Assembly (NCBI RefSeq): GCF_019884785.1
Contig: NZ_CP082326.1
Span: 3,713,355-3,777,354 of the forward strand
Length of the DNA: 64,000 nt
From: Crassaminicella profunda
Lineage (GTDB): Bacteria; Bacillota; Clostridia; Peptostreptococcales; Thermotaleaceae
Reading direction: 5' to 3'
This document shows positions 1-9,580 of this stretch, one piece after another; positions within the stretch are counted from its first letter, which is position 1, and each line of letters opens with the position of its first letter. Below the pieces are notes generated by a model, which was not told where the DNA came from, made no database searches, and was given only the letters and a program-made list of their open reading frames with translations. A program made the translations under genes and the position numbers.

Positions 1-1085
1 GATGCTTTTGAGCCATCATCAATACTAGAATTCTTTACTTCAACAAAATCTCCAATTTTTACTTTCTTACCTAATTTACTATTTGGTCTTAAATAAGCAT
101 AAGGTCCTATAGTACATCCTTCATCTACAAAACTATCTACGATAGTTGAACTTTGAATTTGTACTTTATTTTTTATAATTGAATTCTCTATGCGGGTATT
201 ATGCCCTATGATACAATCTTCACCAATTTTAGTATCTCCTTTTAAGATAACACCTGGATAAAGAACTGTATCCATTCCAATTTTTACATTTTTTTCAACA
301 TATGTATTTTTAGGATCAATAATTGTTACTCCCTCTTCCATATGCTTTGTTAAAATTCCCTCTCTCATAAACTTTTCTGCCCATGCAAGCTGCACTCTTG
401 AATTAACCCCCATAATATCAGCCTTGTCTTCAACTTTAAAGGCACCTACTTTATGCCCTTCTTTTCTTAAGATCTCGATCACATCTGTAATATAATACTC
501 TTGCTGCTGATTATCATTTGTAATTTTTTTGAGAGCTTCTTTTAATAATTTTGCATGATAGCAATACATACCTGAATTTATTTCTGTAATACTTTTTTCT
601 TTTTCATTAGCGTCTTTTTCTTCTACAATCTTTACTACATTTCCTTCATGGTCCCGAACAATTCTACCATAACCTGTAGGATTTTCAAAATCAGCAGTCA
701 AAATAGTTCCTTGAAAATCTCCTTTTATATGAAAATTGATTAAAGCTTTTAAAGTCTCTCCCTTTATTAGAGGAGTATCTCCATATAAAAGCAGTACCAG
801 CCCTTCATCTTCGATAAAATTTTCTGCCTGCATAACTGCATGGCCAGTTCCTAATTGTTCTTTTTGAATAGCAAAGACTACCTCTCGGTGTCCAATAGCT
901 TCCTTTACCTGTTCTGCTTTATGTCCGATGACTACAATACTCTTTTTAGCATTTACTTCTTCTGCTACATCAATTATATGCTCTACCATAGGTTTTCCAC
1001 AAACCTTATGTAAAACCTTTGGTATTTGGGATTTCATTCTTGTTCCTGCTCCTGCTGCTAATATGACAGCTGAGATATTATTCAT
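1..1085 (-). CDS. glmU: GlmU, bifunctional UDP-GlcNAc pyrophosphorylase/GlcN-1-P acetyltransferase (3' end cut)
   Basis: Makes UDP-N-acetylglucosamine, the precursor of peptidoglycan and teichoic acids, in the cytoplasm. The start at 1085 reads MNNISAVILAAGAGTRMKS, the nucleotidyltransferase signature (LAAGxGTRMxS). The part present, about 361 codons, covers the whole pyrophosphorylase domain and the first turns of the C-terminal left-handed beta-helix; it ends near FVEVKNSSIDDGSKA, where GlmU proteins continue for about 100 more residues. The gene is open at the window edge, not broken. It lies downstream of spoVG and purR on the same strand, the usual order in Clostridia and Bacilli. Confidence 0.96.
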   Translation of the reverse strand, partial: MNNISAVILAAGAGTRMKSQIPKVLHKVCGKPMVEHIIDVAEEVNAKKSIVVIGHKAEQVKEAIGHREVVFAIQKEQLGTGHAVMQAENFIEDEGLVLLLYGDTPLIKGETLKALINFHIKGDFQGTILTADFENPTGYGRIVRDHEGNVVKIVEEKDANEKEKSITEINSGMYCYHAKLLKEALKKITNDNQQQEYYITDVIEILRKEGHKVGAFKVEDKADIMGVNSRVQLAWAEKFMREGILTKHMEEGVTIIDPKNTYVEKNVKIGMDTVLYPGVILKGDTKIGEDCIIGHNTRIENSIIKNKVQIQSSTIVDSFVDEGCTIGPYAYLRPNSKLGKKVKIGDFVEVKNSSIDDGSKA

Positions 1086-1251
1086 GTATATCACTCCTTA
1101 TTATACATTATTTTTATGGGTTATTGGTTACAAAATTAAATTTTTTTCTATTCATTATGACAAATTTTGTGTTTTTGTCCTCTATAAAAGTCTATGATTA
1201 TCCGTCATTTAGTATATCATTTTTTTTAGCATACTGAAAGGATTCACAAAA

Positions 1252-1306
1252 AAAAGAAAACCCCTTTGGATGATAAAACAATCTCTCCAAAAGAGTCTTT
1301 TCCTTA
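1252..1306 (-). terminator. Probable terminator after spoVG
   Basis: Read on the minus strand, CTCTTTTGG and CCAAAGGGG can pair (with G-U pairs) around a 17-base loop, followed by a run of T. It lies just past the spoVG stop, so glmU may have its own promoter. Confidence 0.5.
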
Positions 1307-1322
1307 TTCAATCAATGGCTTT

Positions 1323-1589
1323 CTATTCTTCCTTGTTTTTTACTTTTTCATATTCAGCAAATATGTGTTCTTGAAGTTTGGCCCTAGTTTCTGAATTAAT
1401 AGGATGGGCAATATCTCGAAAGTCTCCTTCTCCTATTTTCCTACTAGGCATAGCAATAAACAATCCATTTTGTCCCTCAATAATTTTTATGTCATGGACT
1501 ACAAATTCGTTGTCAAAAGTTACTGATACTATGGCTTTCATCTTGCCTTCATCACTGATTTTACGTACACGTACATCAGTAACCTCCAT
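1323..1589 (-). CDS. spoVG: SpoVG, septation/sporulation RNA-binding regulator
   Basis: An 88-residue protein with the SpoVG family start [11 protein letters not shown] and the core [23 protein letters not shown], split here by position about 30 to 53, near full family length (85-100). SpoVG family proteins bind nucleic acid and affect asymmetric septation, capsule and virulence genes. The gene lies between purR and glmU, as in Bacillus and many Clostridia, about 100 bases after the purR stop. A GGTGAG ribosome site precedes the start. Its presence supports, but does not prove, a spore-forming host. Confidence 0.97.
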   Translation of the reverse strand: MEVTDVRVRKISDEGKMKAIVSVTFDNEFVVHDIKIIEGQNGLFIAMPSRKIGEGDFRDIAHPINSETRAKLQEHIFAEYEKVKNKEE

Positions 1590-1687
1590 ATTCTCACCAC
1601 CTTCCCAGTCTCAACTTGCGAGTTGAATAACATATTCTCCAAATTTTCTTGATTTCCTTCTTTTATTTTGTAAAAATTTAGAATCTT

Positions 1688-2503
1688 TTATATTAACTGT
1701 TCATTTGCATATATATTAATGATCTTATTTTTCTCATCCACCTGATCTAATATGAGTAATGGCACATAATCTTTTACCACTTTTTCTTCTGGCTCTTTTG
1801 TTGCAATCATAACCCCTATCCCAACTACTTCTGCTTCAAATTCCTTCATCATATCCATCATGCCCTTTGCTGTACCCCCAGCTTTCATAAAATCATCAAT
1901 AATAATAACCTTTGCACTTGCCTTTATGGCTCTTTTAGAGATGGACATGGTTTGAATCTTTCCCGTTGATCCTGATAGATAATTAATGCTTACAGTAGAT
2001 CCTTCTGTAACTTTGCTATCTCTCCTTAGAATAATGAGTGGGACATTAAGTGCATTAGCTGTCATAAGGGCAATAGGAATTCCTTTTGTCTCCACAGTTA
2101 CTACATAATCTATCTTTTTGTCTGAAAACTGAGTTGCAAATATTTCTCCTAATTTTCTAACAATAGTTGGGTTATAAATAATATCTGCCATATACAGAAA
2201 ATCTCCTGGAATAATTCTATTTATTTCTGAAAGTTTTCTGCATACCTCTTCTAATATTTCTTTTGTATCCTCTTTACTTGTTAAGGGAATATATTTTACG
2301 CCTCCTGCCGCACCTGGAATTGTTTCTATTTTTCCTAGTTTTAAATCTTCCATTAACTTTTTTGCTACAACAATGTCTTCACTAATACTTGATTTTGCCG
2401 CATTAAATCTATTTGTAAAATAGCTTAAAGTAAAAATTTTATTAGGGTAATCATTAAGAATCTTAATTAAAGCTCCAATCCTTCCATTTCTCTTTATTTT
2501 CAT
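1688..2503 (-). CDS. purR: PurR, purine operon repressor
   Basis: 271 residues, the family's usual length. The N-terminal ~75 residues form the winged-helix DNA-binding domain (IKRNGRIGALIKIL...). The rest is a phosphoribosyltransferase-fold effector domain with the PRPP-binding loop VIIIDDFMKAGGTAKG at about 198-213. In Bacillus PurR represses purine synthesis and transport genes, and PRPP relieves repression. Here it heads the purR-spoVG-glmU strand and is divergent from murC. It may also act on the purine cluster at 54540-60287, but that is inference; no PurBox was searched systematically. Confidence 0.95.
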   Translation of the reverse strand: MKIKRNGRIGALIKILNDYPNKIFTLSYFTNRFNAAKSSISEDIVVAKKLMEDLKLGKIETIPGAAGGVKYIPLTSKEDTKEILEEVCRKLSEINRIIPGDFLYMADIIYNPTIVRKLGEIFATQFSDKKIDYVVTVETKGIPIALMTANALNVPLIILRRDSKVTEGSTVSINYLSGSTGKIQTMSISKRAIKASAKVIIIDDFMKAGGTAKGMMDMMKEFEAEVVGIGVMIATKEPEEKVVKDYVPLLILDQVDEKNKIINIYANEQLI

Positions 2504-2613
2504 CTTTTTTACGCTCCATTCCGAATGTTTTTATTATTTGTATATAATTTTATTCGGTATTACAAAATTATTCAACCAATATTTTTTCTTTTTTTCTTCC
2601 TCTCAAAATTTTT

Positions 2614-2624
2614 TATGGTATAAT
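2614..2624 (+). promoter_or_regulatory. Extended -10 promoter for murC
   Basis: TATGGTATAAT contains a consensus -10 (2619-2624) preceded by TG, an extended -10. No good -35 was seen. It lies 110 bases before the chosen murC start. Confidence 0.45.
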
Positions 2625-2733
2625 TTCACTAGATTTTTTATTTTGTTCTTTTCATTTCTAAGAAATATCTATAGGTTTGTATGAATATGGTAATAATAAA
2701 AGAAATTCATTTTTTATTGGAGGAGAAATTTTT

Positions 2734-4122
2734 ATGATTGATTTTGATTTAGACAAACATGATGTAAACCATGTCCATTTTATTGGTATTGGCGGAATAA
2801 GCATGAGTGCAATTGCTGAAGTCCTCCTTACTTTTGGCTATGAAGTATCTGGCTCTGATATGAAATCTTCTAGTATCACTGAAAAACTTTCAAAGAAAGG
2901 TGCAAAAATTACGATCGGCCATGACAAAGATCAATTTCCTTCATGTGATTTAGTTGTTTATACAGCTGCCGTAAAGGATGATAATCCAGAACTCATAAAA
3001 GCAAAAAAACAAAATATTCCTATTGTTTCAAGAGCTGAAATGTTAGGACTTTTGATGAAGAAATTCAAAAGAAGTATTGCTGTTTCAGGAACACACGGAA
3101 AAACAACAACCACTAGCATGATTTCTCTCATTTTAGAATATAGTGACTTTGACCCTACTATCCTAGTTGGTGGAGAATTAGACCAAATAGGAGGCAATGT
3201 AAAGGTAGGCAATCGTGAATATTTTGTTACTGAAGCTTGTGAATATGTAGGAAGTTTTTTGAAATTTTTCCCAACAATCGGTATTATATTAAATATTGAA
3301 GCCGATCATCTAGATTATTTTAAAGATTTAGATCATATCATAGATACCTTCACAGAATTTGCAAATCTTATTCCAAAGAGCGGATTCTTGATTGCATTTA
3401 AGGATGATCCAAATGTACAAAAAGTACTAGCCAAAGTTGATTGTCCTATCATTACTTACGGCTCAGATGCATCTTGTAATTATTGGGCAGAAAATATCCA
3501 TTTCAATGAAAACGGATTTGCATCTTTTGATGTATTCCATCAAAAGATATTTTTAGGAAGCTTTGAGTTAAATATTCCTGGTAAACACAATGTGGACAAT
3601 GCTCTAGGGGCTATTGCTTGCTGTCATACTTTGGGCGTGCCTATAGAAAAAATAATCAAAAACCTTAAAATGTTCCATGGAACTCATAGAAGATTTGATT
3701 TATTAGGTACCTTAGGAGATATCACAATTGTTGATGATTATGCTCATCATCCTACAGAAATAAAAGCAACTTTAGAAGCAGCATGTAAAGTGCCTCATAA
3801 TCAATTATGGTGCATATTTCAACCTCATACTTATACCCGTACAAAAGCACTTCTAAATGATTTTGCTAGTTCTTTTGATCACGCTGATAAAATTATTATT
3901 TCAGATATTTACGCAGCAAGAGAAAAAGACACAGGAGAAATTCATTCAAAAGACTTAGTAGAAAAAATAAAGTCTTACAATAAGAATGTTGTTTATATGG
4001 ATAATTTCGAAAAAATAGCAGAATATGTGAATTGCCAGGCACAAGCAAAAGATTTAGTATTAACCATGGGAGCAGGAGATATCTACAAAGTTGGAAAACT
4101 ACTTTTAAACAAAAAAGGTTAA
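2734..4122 (+). CDS. murC: MurC, UDP-N-acetylmuramate--L-alanine ligase
   Basis: Adds L-alanine to UDP-MurNAc with ATP, the first amino-acid step of peptidoglycan synthesis. 462 residues, normal for MurC. The N-terminal Rossmann motif VHFIGIGGISMSAIA, the ATP loop SGTHGKTTTTSM and the C-terminal DDYAHHPTEI motif are all present. The reading frame stays open back to 2677, but the ATG at 2734 is chosen because GGAGGAG precedes it at the right distance and homologues start here. It is transcribed alone, divergent from purR; its stop codon sits inside the terminator stem. Confidence 0.97.
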   Translation: MIDFDLDKHDVNHVHFIGIGGISMSAIAEVLLTFGYEVSGSDMKSSSITEKLSKKGAKITIGHDKDQFPSCDLVVYTAAVKDDNPELIKAKKQNIPIVSRAEMLGLLMKKFKRSIAVSGTHGKTTTTSMISLILEYSDFDPTILVGGELDQIGGNVKVGNREYFVTEACEYVGSFLKFFPTIGIILNIEADHLDYFKDLDHIIDTFTEFANLIPKSGFLIAFKDDPNVQKVLAKVDCPIITYGSDASCNYWAENIHFNENGFASFDVFHQKIFLGSFELNIPGKHNVDNALGAIACCHTLGVPIEKIIKNLKMFHGTHRRFDLLGTLGDITIVDDYAHHPTEIKATLEAACKVPHNQLWCIFQPHTYTRTKALLNDFASSFDHADKIIISDIYAAREKDTGEIHSKDLVEKIKSYNKNVVYMDNFEKIAEYVNCQAQAKDLVLTMGAGDIYKVGKLLLNKKG

Positions 4123-4142
4123 GGAATCATCCTTAACCTTTT
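4113..4142. terminator. Bidirectional terminator between murC and the 4146-5297 gene
   Basis: AAAAGGTTAAGG and CCTTAACCTTTT form a perfect stem with A and T runs on either side, so it can stop transcription from both converging genes. Confidence 0.9.
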
Positions 4143-4145
4143 ATT

Positions 4146-5297
4146 TTATACACTTAATGCACCCTTTATAATATCACTAATTTTTTCACTATAATATTTT
4201 TTCCCTTTGAAAATTATATGATTTTCATATATTTTAACTTCTACAGTCTCTTCATCAACTATAAACTGCATACTATATTTTAAAGATTCATTATTAGGAA
4301 TTTCTTTAACTTCTTTAAGATTTGCTTTTATAATCCATCTTGGCACTTCCACATTATAATAAGTATCATCTTCAAAATCAAATTGATTTTCCATATCATC
4401 CACAATAATTTTTGAACTTCTTAACAAATTCTTAAAGTCATTAGTATCATCCCTAAAGGTCACCCCATATTTTTCATGAAGATAATCCCATAACTGGCTA
4501 TCATATTCATAATAAACAAAACTATCTGATGTATCTAAGGTGAGAAATTGTTCATCTATAATATGAATTGTATAGTTTTTATCTTCTGTTTCTATAGTAA
4601 TCCTATAATCCGGATAACTATTGGGCGTACCTACTAGTTCTTTTCCATCCACAGGAGCCATTAACTTTATAACTTGTAAAAACTTTTCTACTCCCTCTTC
4701 ATTTAAAATCCATTGTTTTTCTTCATCCTTTGCTTCAATATATACCATTTTAACCTTCGTAAATAATTCACTAGAATCATATTGACCCATATAAATGGAT
4801 TTTAACGCTTCATTCAACTTCTTTAATTGATCTAAATCTCCTTCGAAAAACTGAGTTCCGCCTTGCACATCCTCAATAATTACATATTTTTCATTCACCT
4901 TGATTTTCATGTTCTTGTCCTTAATATGAATAGCATACAAACAACGATTATATTCTTCTATATCTTCCATTACTTCCTCTGATTTCATCAATAACTTTAA
5001 ATCCAAACTTTTTAATTGACCAATGATTGACTCTAAATTTGTATCGTCTATTTCTATAATATGATTTGATCCTAAGTAGGATTCTAAATATATTTCATCT
5101 ACTCCATCTAATATTTCTTCCATACCCATAATCGTCTTCTCTTTTTCTTCCGTTACCCCTTCATCTGTCATCTTTTCTTCTAATAATTCTTTATTATTCT
5201 TTTCTTGATGAAATAGCATAAAAGAAGTAACAGCACCACTAATTACAGCAATTACCACCAACGCGCCTAGAATAACTCCCAAATTTCTTTTTTTCAT
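4146..5297 (-). CDS. Membrane-anchored protein of unknown function with three similar repeats
   Basis: I do not recognise a named family. The 383-residue protein has a positively charged start and one membrane helix at about 5-29 (LGVILGALVVIAVISGAVTS), then an acidic linker and a large outside part. The outside part seems to hold three similar ~100-residue units, each with a beta-rich stretch followed by a short helix: around 118-165 (YAIHIKDKNMKIKV), 227-275 (YRITIETEDKNYTIHI) and 345-383 (YSMQFIVDEETVEVKI). No catalytic motif is evident. It lies upstream of the LCP-family gene on the same strand with a 164-base gap, which suggests but does not show an envelope role. Confidence 0.75.
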   Translation of the reverse strand: MKKRNLGVILGALVVIAVISGAVTSFMLFHQEKNNKELLEEKMTDEGVTEEKEKTIMGMEEILDGVDEIYLESYLGSNHIIEIDDTNLESIIGQLKSLDLKLLMKSEEVMEDIEEYNRCLYAIHIKDKNMKIKVNEKYVIIEDVQGGTQFFEGDLDQLKKLNEALKSIYMGQYDSSELFTKVKMVYIEAKDEEKQWILNEEGVEKFLQVIKLMAPVDGKELVGTPNSYPDYRITIETEDKNYTIHIIDEQFLTLDTSDSFVYYEYDSQLWDYLHEKYGVTFRDDTNDFKNLLRSSKIIVDDMENQFDFEDDTYYNVEVPRWIIKANLKEVKEIPNNESLKYSMQFIVDEETVEVKIYENHIIFKGKKYYSEKISDIIKGALSV

Positions 5298-5426
5298 TTG
5301 ATTTCACTCCTATTCGTGATATCAAAGTAACTATTCTACATTCTATAAAAAAAACCCTTCTAATCCTATATAATTTATTATTTCCAAATTATCACATTTT
5401 ATCTGTAGCATTGATTTTTACAACCA

Positions 5427-5450
5427 TAAAAGAGCAGCACACACTGCTCC
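5427..5450 (-). terminator. Terminator after the LCP gene
   Basis: On the minus strand GAGCAG, a six-base loop, then CTGCTC followed by TTTTAT, directly after the stop at 5462. Confidence 0.75.
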
Positions 5451-5461
5451 TTTTACAGTTT

Positions 5462-6424
5462 TTATCGACTGTATATTTCCTTCATTAAATTCTCCGCTTC
5501 ATTTTGATCATGTAAAAAATAAGATAAATGATTTTGGTTAGCTGCTTTCCCTGGAAGGGAATAAGCTTTTAAATTTTCCTTTTTCATGCCTATAGCATTT
5601 TTTGCCATAACTCCCATATCTGATAATTCCATATCCGTTTTTACATATTTAAAAACAGTATTAGCAACAACTGGAAGTCTGAATCCAAGAACTTTTCCCA
5701 TTGCCGCTTTCATAAATTGCTGTTGTGCTTTTATACGTCCTAGATCTCCGTCTGGATATCCCCCTCCATTATTTCCTTTTCTAAATCTTAAAAACTGTAT
5801 GGCATGTTTTCCATCAAGGCTTTGTGTTCCTTTTTTAAGATGTATATGAAGGGGAGGCTTAGCATATGGATCATCATAATCCATATTCATAGGGATATTT
5901 ACTTTCACACCGTCTAAGGAGTTTACAATTCTTTCTACACCTGTATAAGTTACCTTCACATAATGATGAATCGGTACGCCTCCCAGTACATTACTAACAG
6001 CACTCATAGTACCTTCTACACCATCATCTCCGTAAGCTGCATTTATTTTTTTCTCATCAGCAGCATTATATCCTTTTCGCTCATAATAGGTATCTCTTGG
6101 TATGGATACCAAATCTACATTTTTACTTTCAGGATCAAAACTTGCAAAAACGATTGTATCTGTTCTTGCTCCTTCCATTCCTAACAATAAAAAATTCACC
6201 CGTTTACTATTTTCAATCAATTTTTCTAGTTCGCTTTTCTCCTCTTCTACCTCTTCCTCTCCATTGCTGTCTACAATTTCTGTATTGTCTATTTTTCCAG
6301 TGTCACTTACTACCACATCTGTAGGCGGCTCCTTATAGAATTTAGAAAAAACCAACACACCGGCTCCTATGGCTACAATAAAACAAAAAAAAGCAATTGC
6401 AAATATTTTTAGAAAAGTTTTCAT
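5462..6424 (-). CDS. LytR-CpsA-Psr (LCP) family protein
   Basis: LCP enzymes sit on the outer face of the membrane and transfer teichoic acids or other glycopolymers from a lipid carrier to peptidoglycan. This 320-residue protein has an N-terminal membrane helix (about 5-27), an acidic low-complexity linker (45-66), then the LCP domain with VSIPRDTYYERKGY and, further on, LRFRKGNNGGGYPDGDLGR, which carry the family's conserved Arg and Asp residues. Length and order are typical. It is the downstream neighbour of the unknown 4146-5297 gene's strand, with a terminator between. The specific polymer cannot be predicted. Confidence 0.93.
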   Translation of the reverse strand: MKTFLKIFAIAFFCFIVAIGAGVLVFSKFYKEPPTDVVVSDTGKIDNTEIVDSNGEEEVEEEKSELEKLIENSKRVNFLLLGMEGARTDTIVFASFDPESKNVDLVSIPRDTYYERKGYNAADEKKINAAYGDDGVEGTMSAVSNVLGGVPIHHYVKVTYTGVERIVNSLDGVKVNIPMNMDYDDPYAKPPLHIHLKKGTQSLDGKHAIQFLRFRKGNNGGGYPDGDLGRIKAQQQFMKAAMGKVLGFRLPVVANTVFKYVKTDMELSDMGVMAKNAIGMKKENLKAYSLPGKAANQNHLSYFLHDQNEAENLMKEIYSR

Positions 6425-6524
6425 GCTATTCTCCTTTCAGAGGTTTTCCTGAAATCATTGTATCATACATCATTTTATTTCCTAGGTTAAAATTATATTA
6501 CAAATCCTTCTGAATCGCAAACAG

Positions 6525-6548
6525 AAAAAAGCTCCCATTTAGGGAGCT
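6525..6548 (-). terminator. Terminator after hutH
   Basis: AGCTCCC, a five-base loop, GGGAGCT, and a T run on the minus strand, 31 bases past the hutH stop. It ends the hut operon. Confidence 0.88.
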
Positions 6549-6578
6549 CAAATTGCTCATTTACTATAATCATAAAAA

Positions 6579-8108
6579 TTAATCTATTAGTTCTCCAATT
6601 TTTTCTTCTACAGCTTTTACAATTTCATGACTAGCCACCAATTTATAACATTCATGTATATCCGTATAGAATACTCTATCATTTTCAATTGGTTCTACAT
6701 GCGCTCTTACCTTTTCATAAGCCACTTTTGTTCCTTTTCCTAATTTTTCTTTTGCTCCAAATTCAATAGCTTGTGCAGCTGTCATTAATTCTATACCTAA
6801 TACATTCATAACATTGTTTAATATTTCTCTAGATTGTCTTGCTGAGATAGACCCCATACTCACATGATCCTCTTGATTTGCACACGTAGGAATAGAATCT
6901 ACACAAGCAGGATGTGCTAATACCTTATTCTCAGATACAAGGGCAGCTGCAACATATTGAGGAATCATCAGACCATCATTGAGCCCTCCATTTTTAACTA
7001 AAAACGCAGGAAGGCCACTTAAAGCTGGATTTACAAGTCTCTCTACTCTTCTTTCAGATACATTTGCTAATTCTGCAACAGCAATACCTAAAAAGTCAAA
7101 CACTAATGCCATGGGTTGCCCATGGAAATTCCCTCCTGAAATCACTACCTTATCATCTGCAAATATCAATGGATTATCTGTAGCAGAATTCAATTCTATA
7201 TTCACTTTTTTTATCACATAGTTAATAGCATCTCTACTTGCTCCATGAATTTGAGGAATACACCTTAATGTATAAGCATCCTGTACTCGAATTTCTCCTT
7301 GTCTGCTTGTTGATTGGCTTCCTGCTAATAGCTTTAACATATTTTGTGCACATATTATTTGTCCTTCATGAGGTCTTACTTCATGTACTCTCTTATCATA
7401 TGCATCAACAATTCCATTAAGAGCCTCTACTGTCATAGCAGCACTTATATCCGCAAGTTTCATAACCATTTTGGCATCATAAGCAGCTAATGCTCCTACA
7501 GCCGTTAATACACAGGTTCCGTTAATTAAAGCTAATCCTTCTTTAGAGATTAACTCAACAGTTTCAATCCCTGCTTGTTTCATAGCTTCTAAGCCTTTCA
7601 TACGCTTACCTTGATAGAAAGCTTCTCCATCTCCTAACATGACTAAAACCATATGTGCAAGGGGACACAAATCTCCACTAGCTCCAACAGATCCTTTTTC
7701 AGGAACAACAGGATGAACTCCTTTATTTAACATTTCAATTAATATATTTAATGTGCTTAATCTTATCCCTGAAAATCCCTTTGCTAAGGCATTAACTCTA
7801 AGAAGCATGGTAGCTCTTACGATTTCTTCAGAATATGGATTTCCAACACCACAACAGTCACTTACAATCAAATTTTTTTGTAGCTCTTTTGTTTGGTTTT
7901 TTGATATCAATACATCACTAAACTTACCAAATCCTGTAGTAATCCCATAGATTACCTTTCCTTCTTCTACAAATTCATCAACAACAGCTCTAGATTTATT
8001 AACTCTCTCTACTGCTTCTTTTGTAAGCTCAATTTTATAATTTTCTCTAGCAACTTTTACAACTTCTTCTAATGTTAAGCTATTTCCATCAATATAGATT
8101 CTTTTCAT
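6579..8108 (-). CDS. hutH: HutH, histidine ammonia-lyase
   Basis: Removes ammonia from L-histidine to give urocanate, the first step of the pathway. The protein is 509 residues, the usual length. It carries GSVGASGDLCPLAHM, whose Ala-Ser-Gly triad forms the electrophilic MIO cofactor. The frame is open to 8153, but the ATG at 8108 (MKRIYIDGNSLTLEEV) has a strong GGGGG-type ribosome site and matches family starts. It is the last gene of hutU1-hutI-fchA-ftcD-hutH, 13 bases after ftcD, an unusual place for the first enzyme of a pathway. A terminator follows. Confidence 0.97.
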   Translation of the reverse strand: MKRIYIDGNSLTLEEVVKVARENYKIELTKEAVERVNKSRAVVDEFVEEGKVIYGITTGFGKFSDVLISKNQTKELQKNLIVSDCCGVGNPYSEEIVRATMLLRVNALAKGFSGIRLSTLNILIEMLNKGVHPVVPEKGSVGASGDLCPLAHMVLVMLGDGEAFYQGKRMKGLEAMKQAGIETVELISKEGLALINGTCVLTAVGALAAYDAKMVMKLADISAAMTVEALNGIVDAYDKRVHEVRPHEGQIICAQNMLKLLAGSQSTSRQGEIRVQDAYTLRCIPQIHGASRDAINYVIKKVNIELNSATDNPLIFADDKVVISGGNFHGQPMALVFDFLGIAVAELANVSERRVERLVNPALSGLPAFLVKNGGLNDGLMIPQYVAAALVSENKVLAHPACVDSIPTCANQEDHVSMGSISARQSREILNNVMNVLGIELMTAAQAIEFGAKEKLGKGTKVAYEKVRAHVEPIENDRVFYTDIHECYKLVASHEIVKAVEEKIGELID

Positions 8109-8121
8109 TTTTATATCCCCC

Positions 8122-8997
8122 TTAGTAATAAATTTGTTCCATAGAAAAATCATGTACTTGCAGATAATGCTTAAGTACCTCTTCTAGAGCCATCAGTGGA
8201 ACAGGTCCAACTAACTCAGCTGAAGCTACCAAAACCCCATAGCGACATGCTTCTGAACGAATAGTTTCCATTACTCTAGGAATAGGTGTCTTTTCATAAT
8301 TAACTAGATTCATAGATACTTGAACCATTTTTTTATTTTCTAGACTTAGGGCAATAGCTCTAACATATTGGTATCCTCCTGTAGCACCTCTAATTGCTTT
8401 TACAATTTTTTTCCCTATTCCTAAATCCTCTGTTTTTAAATTTACATTAAAAGCAACCAAAGGAAATCTCACACCCGTAACAGTAGCACCACTCTTTGGA
8501 ACAAATTTCTGGGGTCCCTCATCTGGTTTCCACTCTAAATCTTTCATCTTTTCTAGAAGACCTTCATACTGACCTTTTCTGATTTTTACCAAGCTCGTTC
8601 TTTCAGGTTTTGTAGCTGCATCTTCATAATAATATACAGGTACTCCTAAATTTCCTAGAAACTTACCAAATTCTCTTGCAATCTCAATAGCCTCTTCTTT
8701 AGTGACATTTTTAACTGGAATAAAAGGAACCACATCTACTGCTCCCATTCTAGGATGACTTCCTTTATGTTTACGCATATCTATTAATTCAATTGCTTTA
8801 GCAACAAGTCTTTTTGTTGATTCTAATACTTCCTCAGGCTCTCCTATATAAGTAAAAACACTTCTGTTGTGGTCTTTATCAGCATCCAAATCAATAAGCC
8901 TTACATCTTCTTTTTCTAAAAGAGCTTTTTTTACTTGTTCAACTACCTCCAAATTTCTACCTTCACTGATATTCACCTCAGCTAATAAACTTTTCAT
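8122..8997 (-). CDS. ftcD: Glutamate formimidoyltransferase (FtcD N-terminal type)
   Basis: Moves the formimino group from N-formimino-L-glutamate to tetrahydrofolate, releasing glutamate. The 291-residue protein starts MKSLLAEVNISEGRN; the NISEGR stretch and RMGAVDVVPFIPVKN are family motifs. It corresponds to the first domain of the animal FTCD enzyme; the second domain is a separate gene just upstream. An ATG three codons earlier (9006) touches the ribosome site AAGGGG, so 8997 is preferred. The gene tells which branch this hut pathway uses: folate transfer, not hydrolysis to formamide (HutG) or the HutF route. Confidence 0.95.
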   Translation of the reverse strand: MKSLLAEVNISEGRNLEVVEQVKKALLEKEDVRLIDLDADKDHNRSVFTYIGEPEEVLESTKRLVAKAIELIDMRKHKGSHPRMGAVDVVPFIPVKNVTKEEAIEIAREFGKFLGNLGVPVYYYEDAATKPERTSLVKIRKGQYEGLLEKMKDLEWKPDEGPQKFVPKSGATVTGVRFPLVAFNVNLKTEDLGIGKKIVKAIRGATGGYQYVRAIALSLENKKMVQVSMNLVNYEKTPIPRVMETIRSEACRYGVLVASAELVGPVPLMALEEVLKHYLQVHDFSMEQIYY

Positions 8998-9014
8998 ATC
9001 CCTCATCCCCTTAT

Positions 9015-9578
9015 CTAGAAATTCCTTAATTCATCTATACATTTTTGAAACTGGCTTTTTTTCTCTTGCTCTTTGATCAGCGAAAGATTTGCTTCAATAT
9101 TTAAAATACATCCTTTCACACCTGCTTCAGCAAGCATTATAGCTTCTGCTAAATCTGATGCTGCATTCGGATTAGATTTATCTTTTAAAAACATTCCTAA
9201 TTGGTATACTCTCTTACACATAAATCCATTATCTTTTGGAACAGTGGCAGCTGAAACGCCTCCATCTTGAATGGCAGCTGATCGCCTCTTTTTTTCTTCT
9301 TCTGTTGATTTTGGAAGGGCATATGCATCTTTTATCTTACAGAATGCTTTTTCATCTTGTTGAGATCCCATGAGTAAATCTTTTGCTAACTGATCTGTTT
9401 CTTTAGCAATCTCATTGTATCGCCCTACAGTGAGACCATAATCTTTCTTTGTAGATAATTTTGCAACCATGGATATCATTCCAGCTCCCATTGCACCAGC
9501 CAGTGCAGATGCTACTCCTCCTCCAACGGTAAAATTATTAGAATCAATTACCTTTTCTAACATATTTACTCCAGACAT
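9015..9578 (-). CDS. fchA: Formimidoyltetrahydrofolate cyclodeaminase
   Basis: Converts 5-formimino-THF to 5,10-methenyl-THF and ammonia, handing the carbon from histidine to one-carbon metabolism. 187 residues, all alpha, with the family start FTVGGGVASALAGAMGAGM; most relatives have PGGGS where this protein has VGGGV, a small variation. The ATG is two bases after the hutI stop and a GGGGG ribosome site lies inside hutI, so the two are translationally coupled. ftcD follows after 17 bases. The assignment as the FTCD C-terminal domain rests on this motif, length and position between hutI and ftcD. Confidence 0.93.
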   Translation of the reverse strand: MSGVNMLEKVIDSNNFTVGGGVASALAGAMGAGMISMVAKLSTKKDYGLTVGRYNEIAKETDQLAKDLLMGSQQDEKAFCKIKDAYALPKSTEEEKKRRSAAIQDGGVSAATVPKDNGFMCKRVYQLGMFLKDKSNPNAASDLAEAIMLAEAGVKGCILNIEANLSLIKEQEKKSQFQKCIDELRNF

Positions 9579-9580
9579 GA

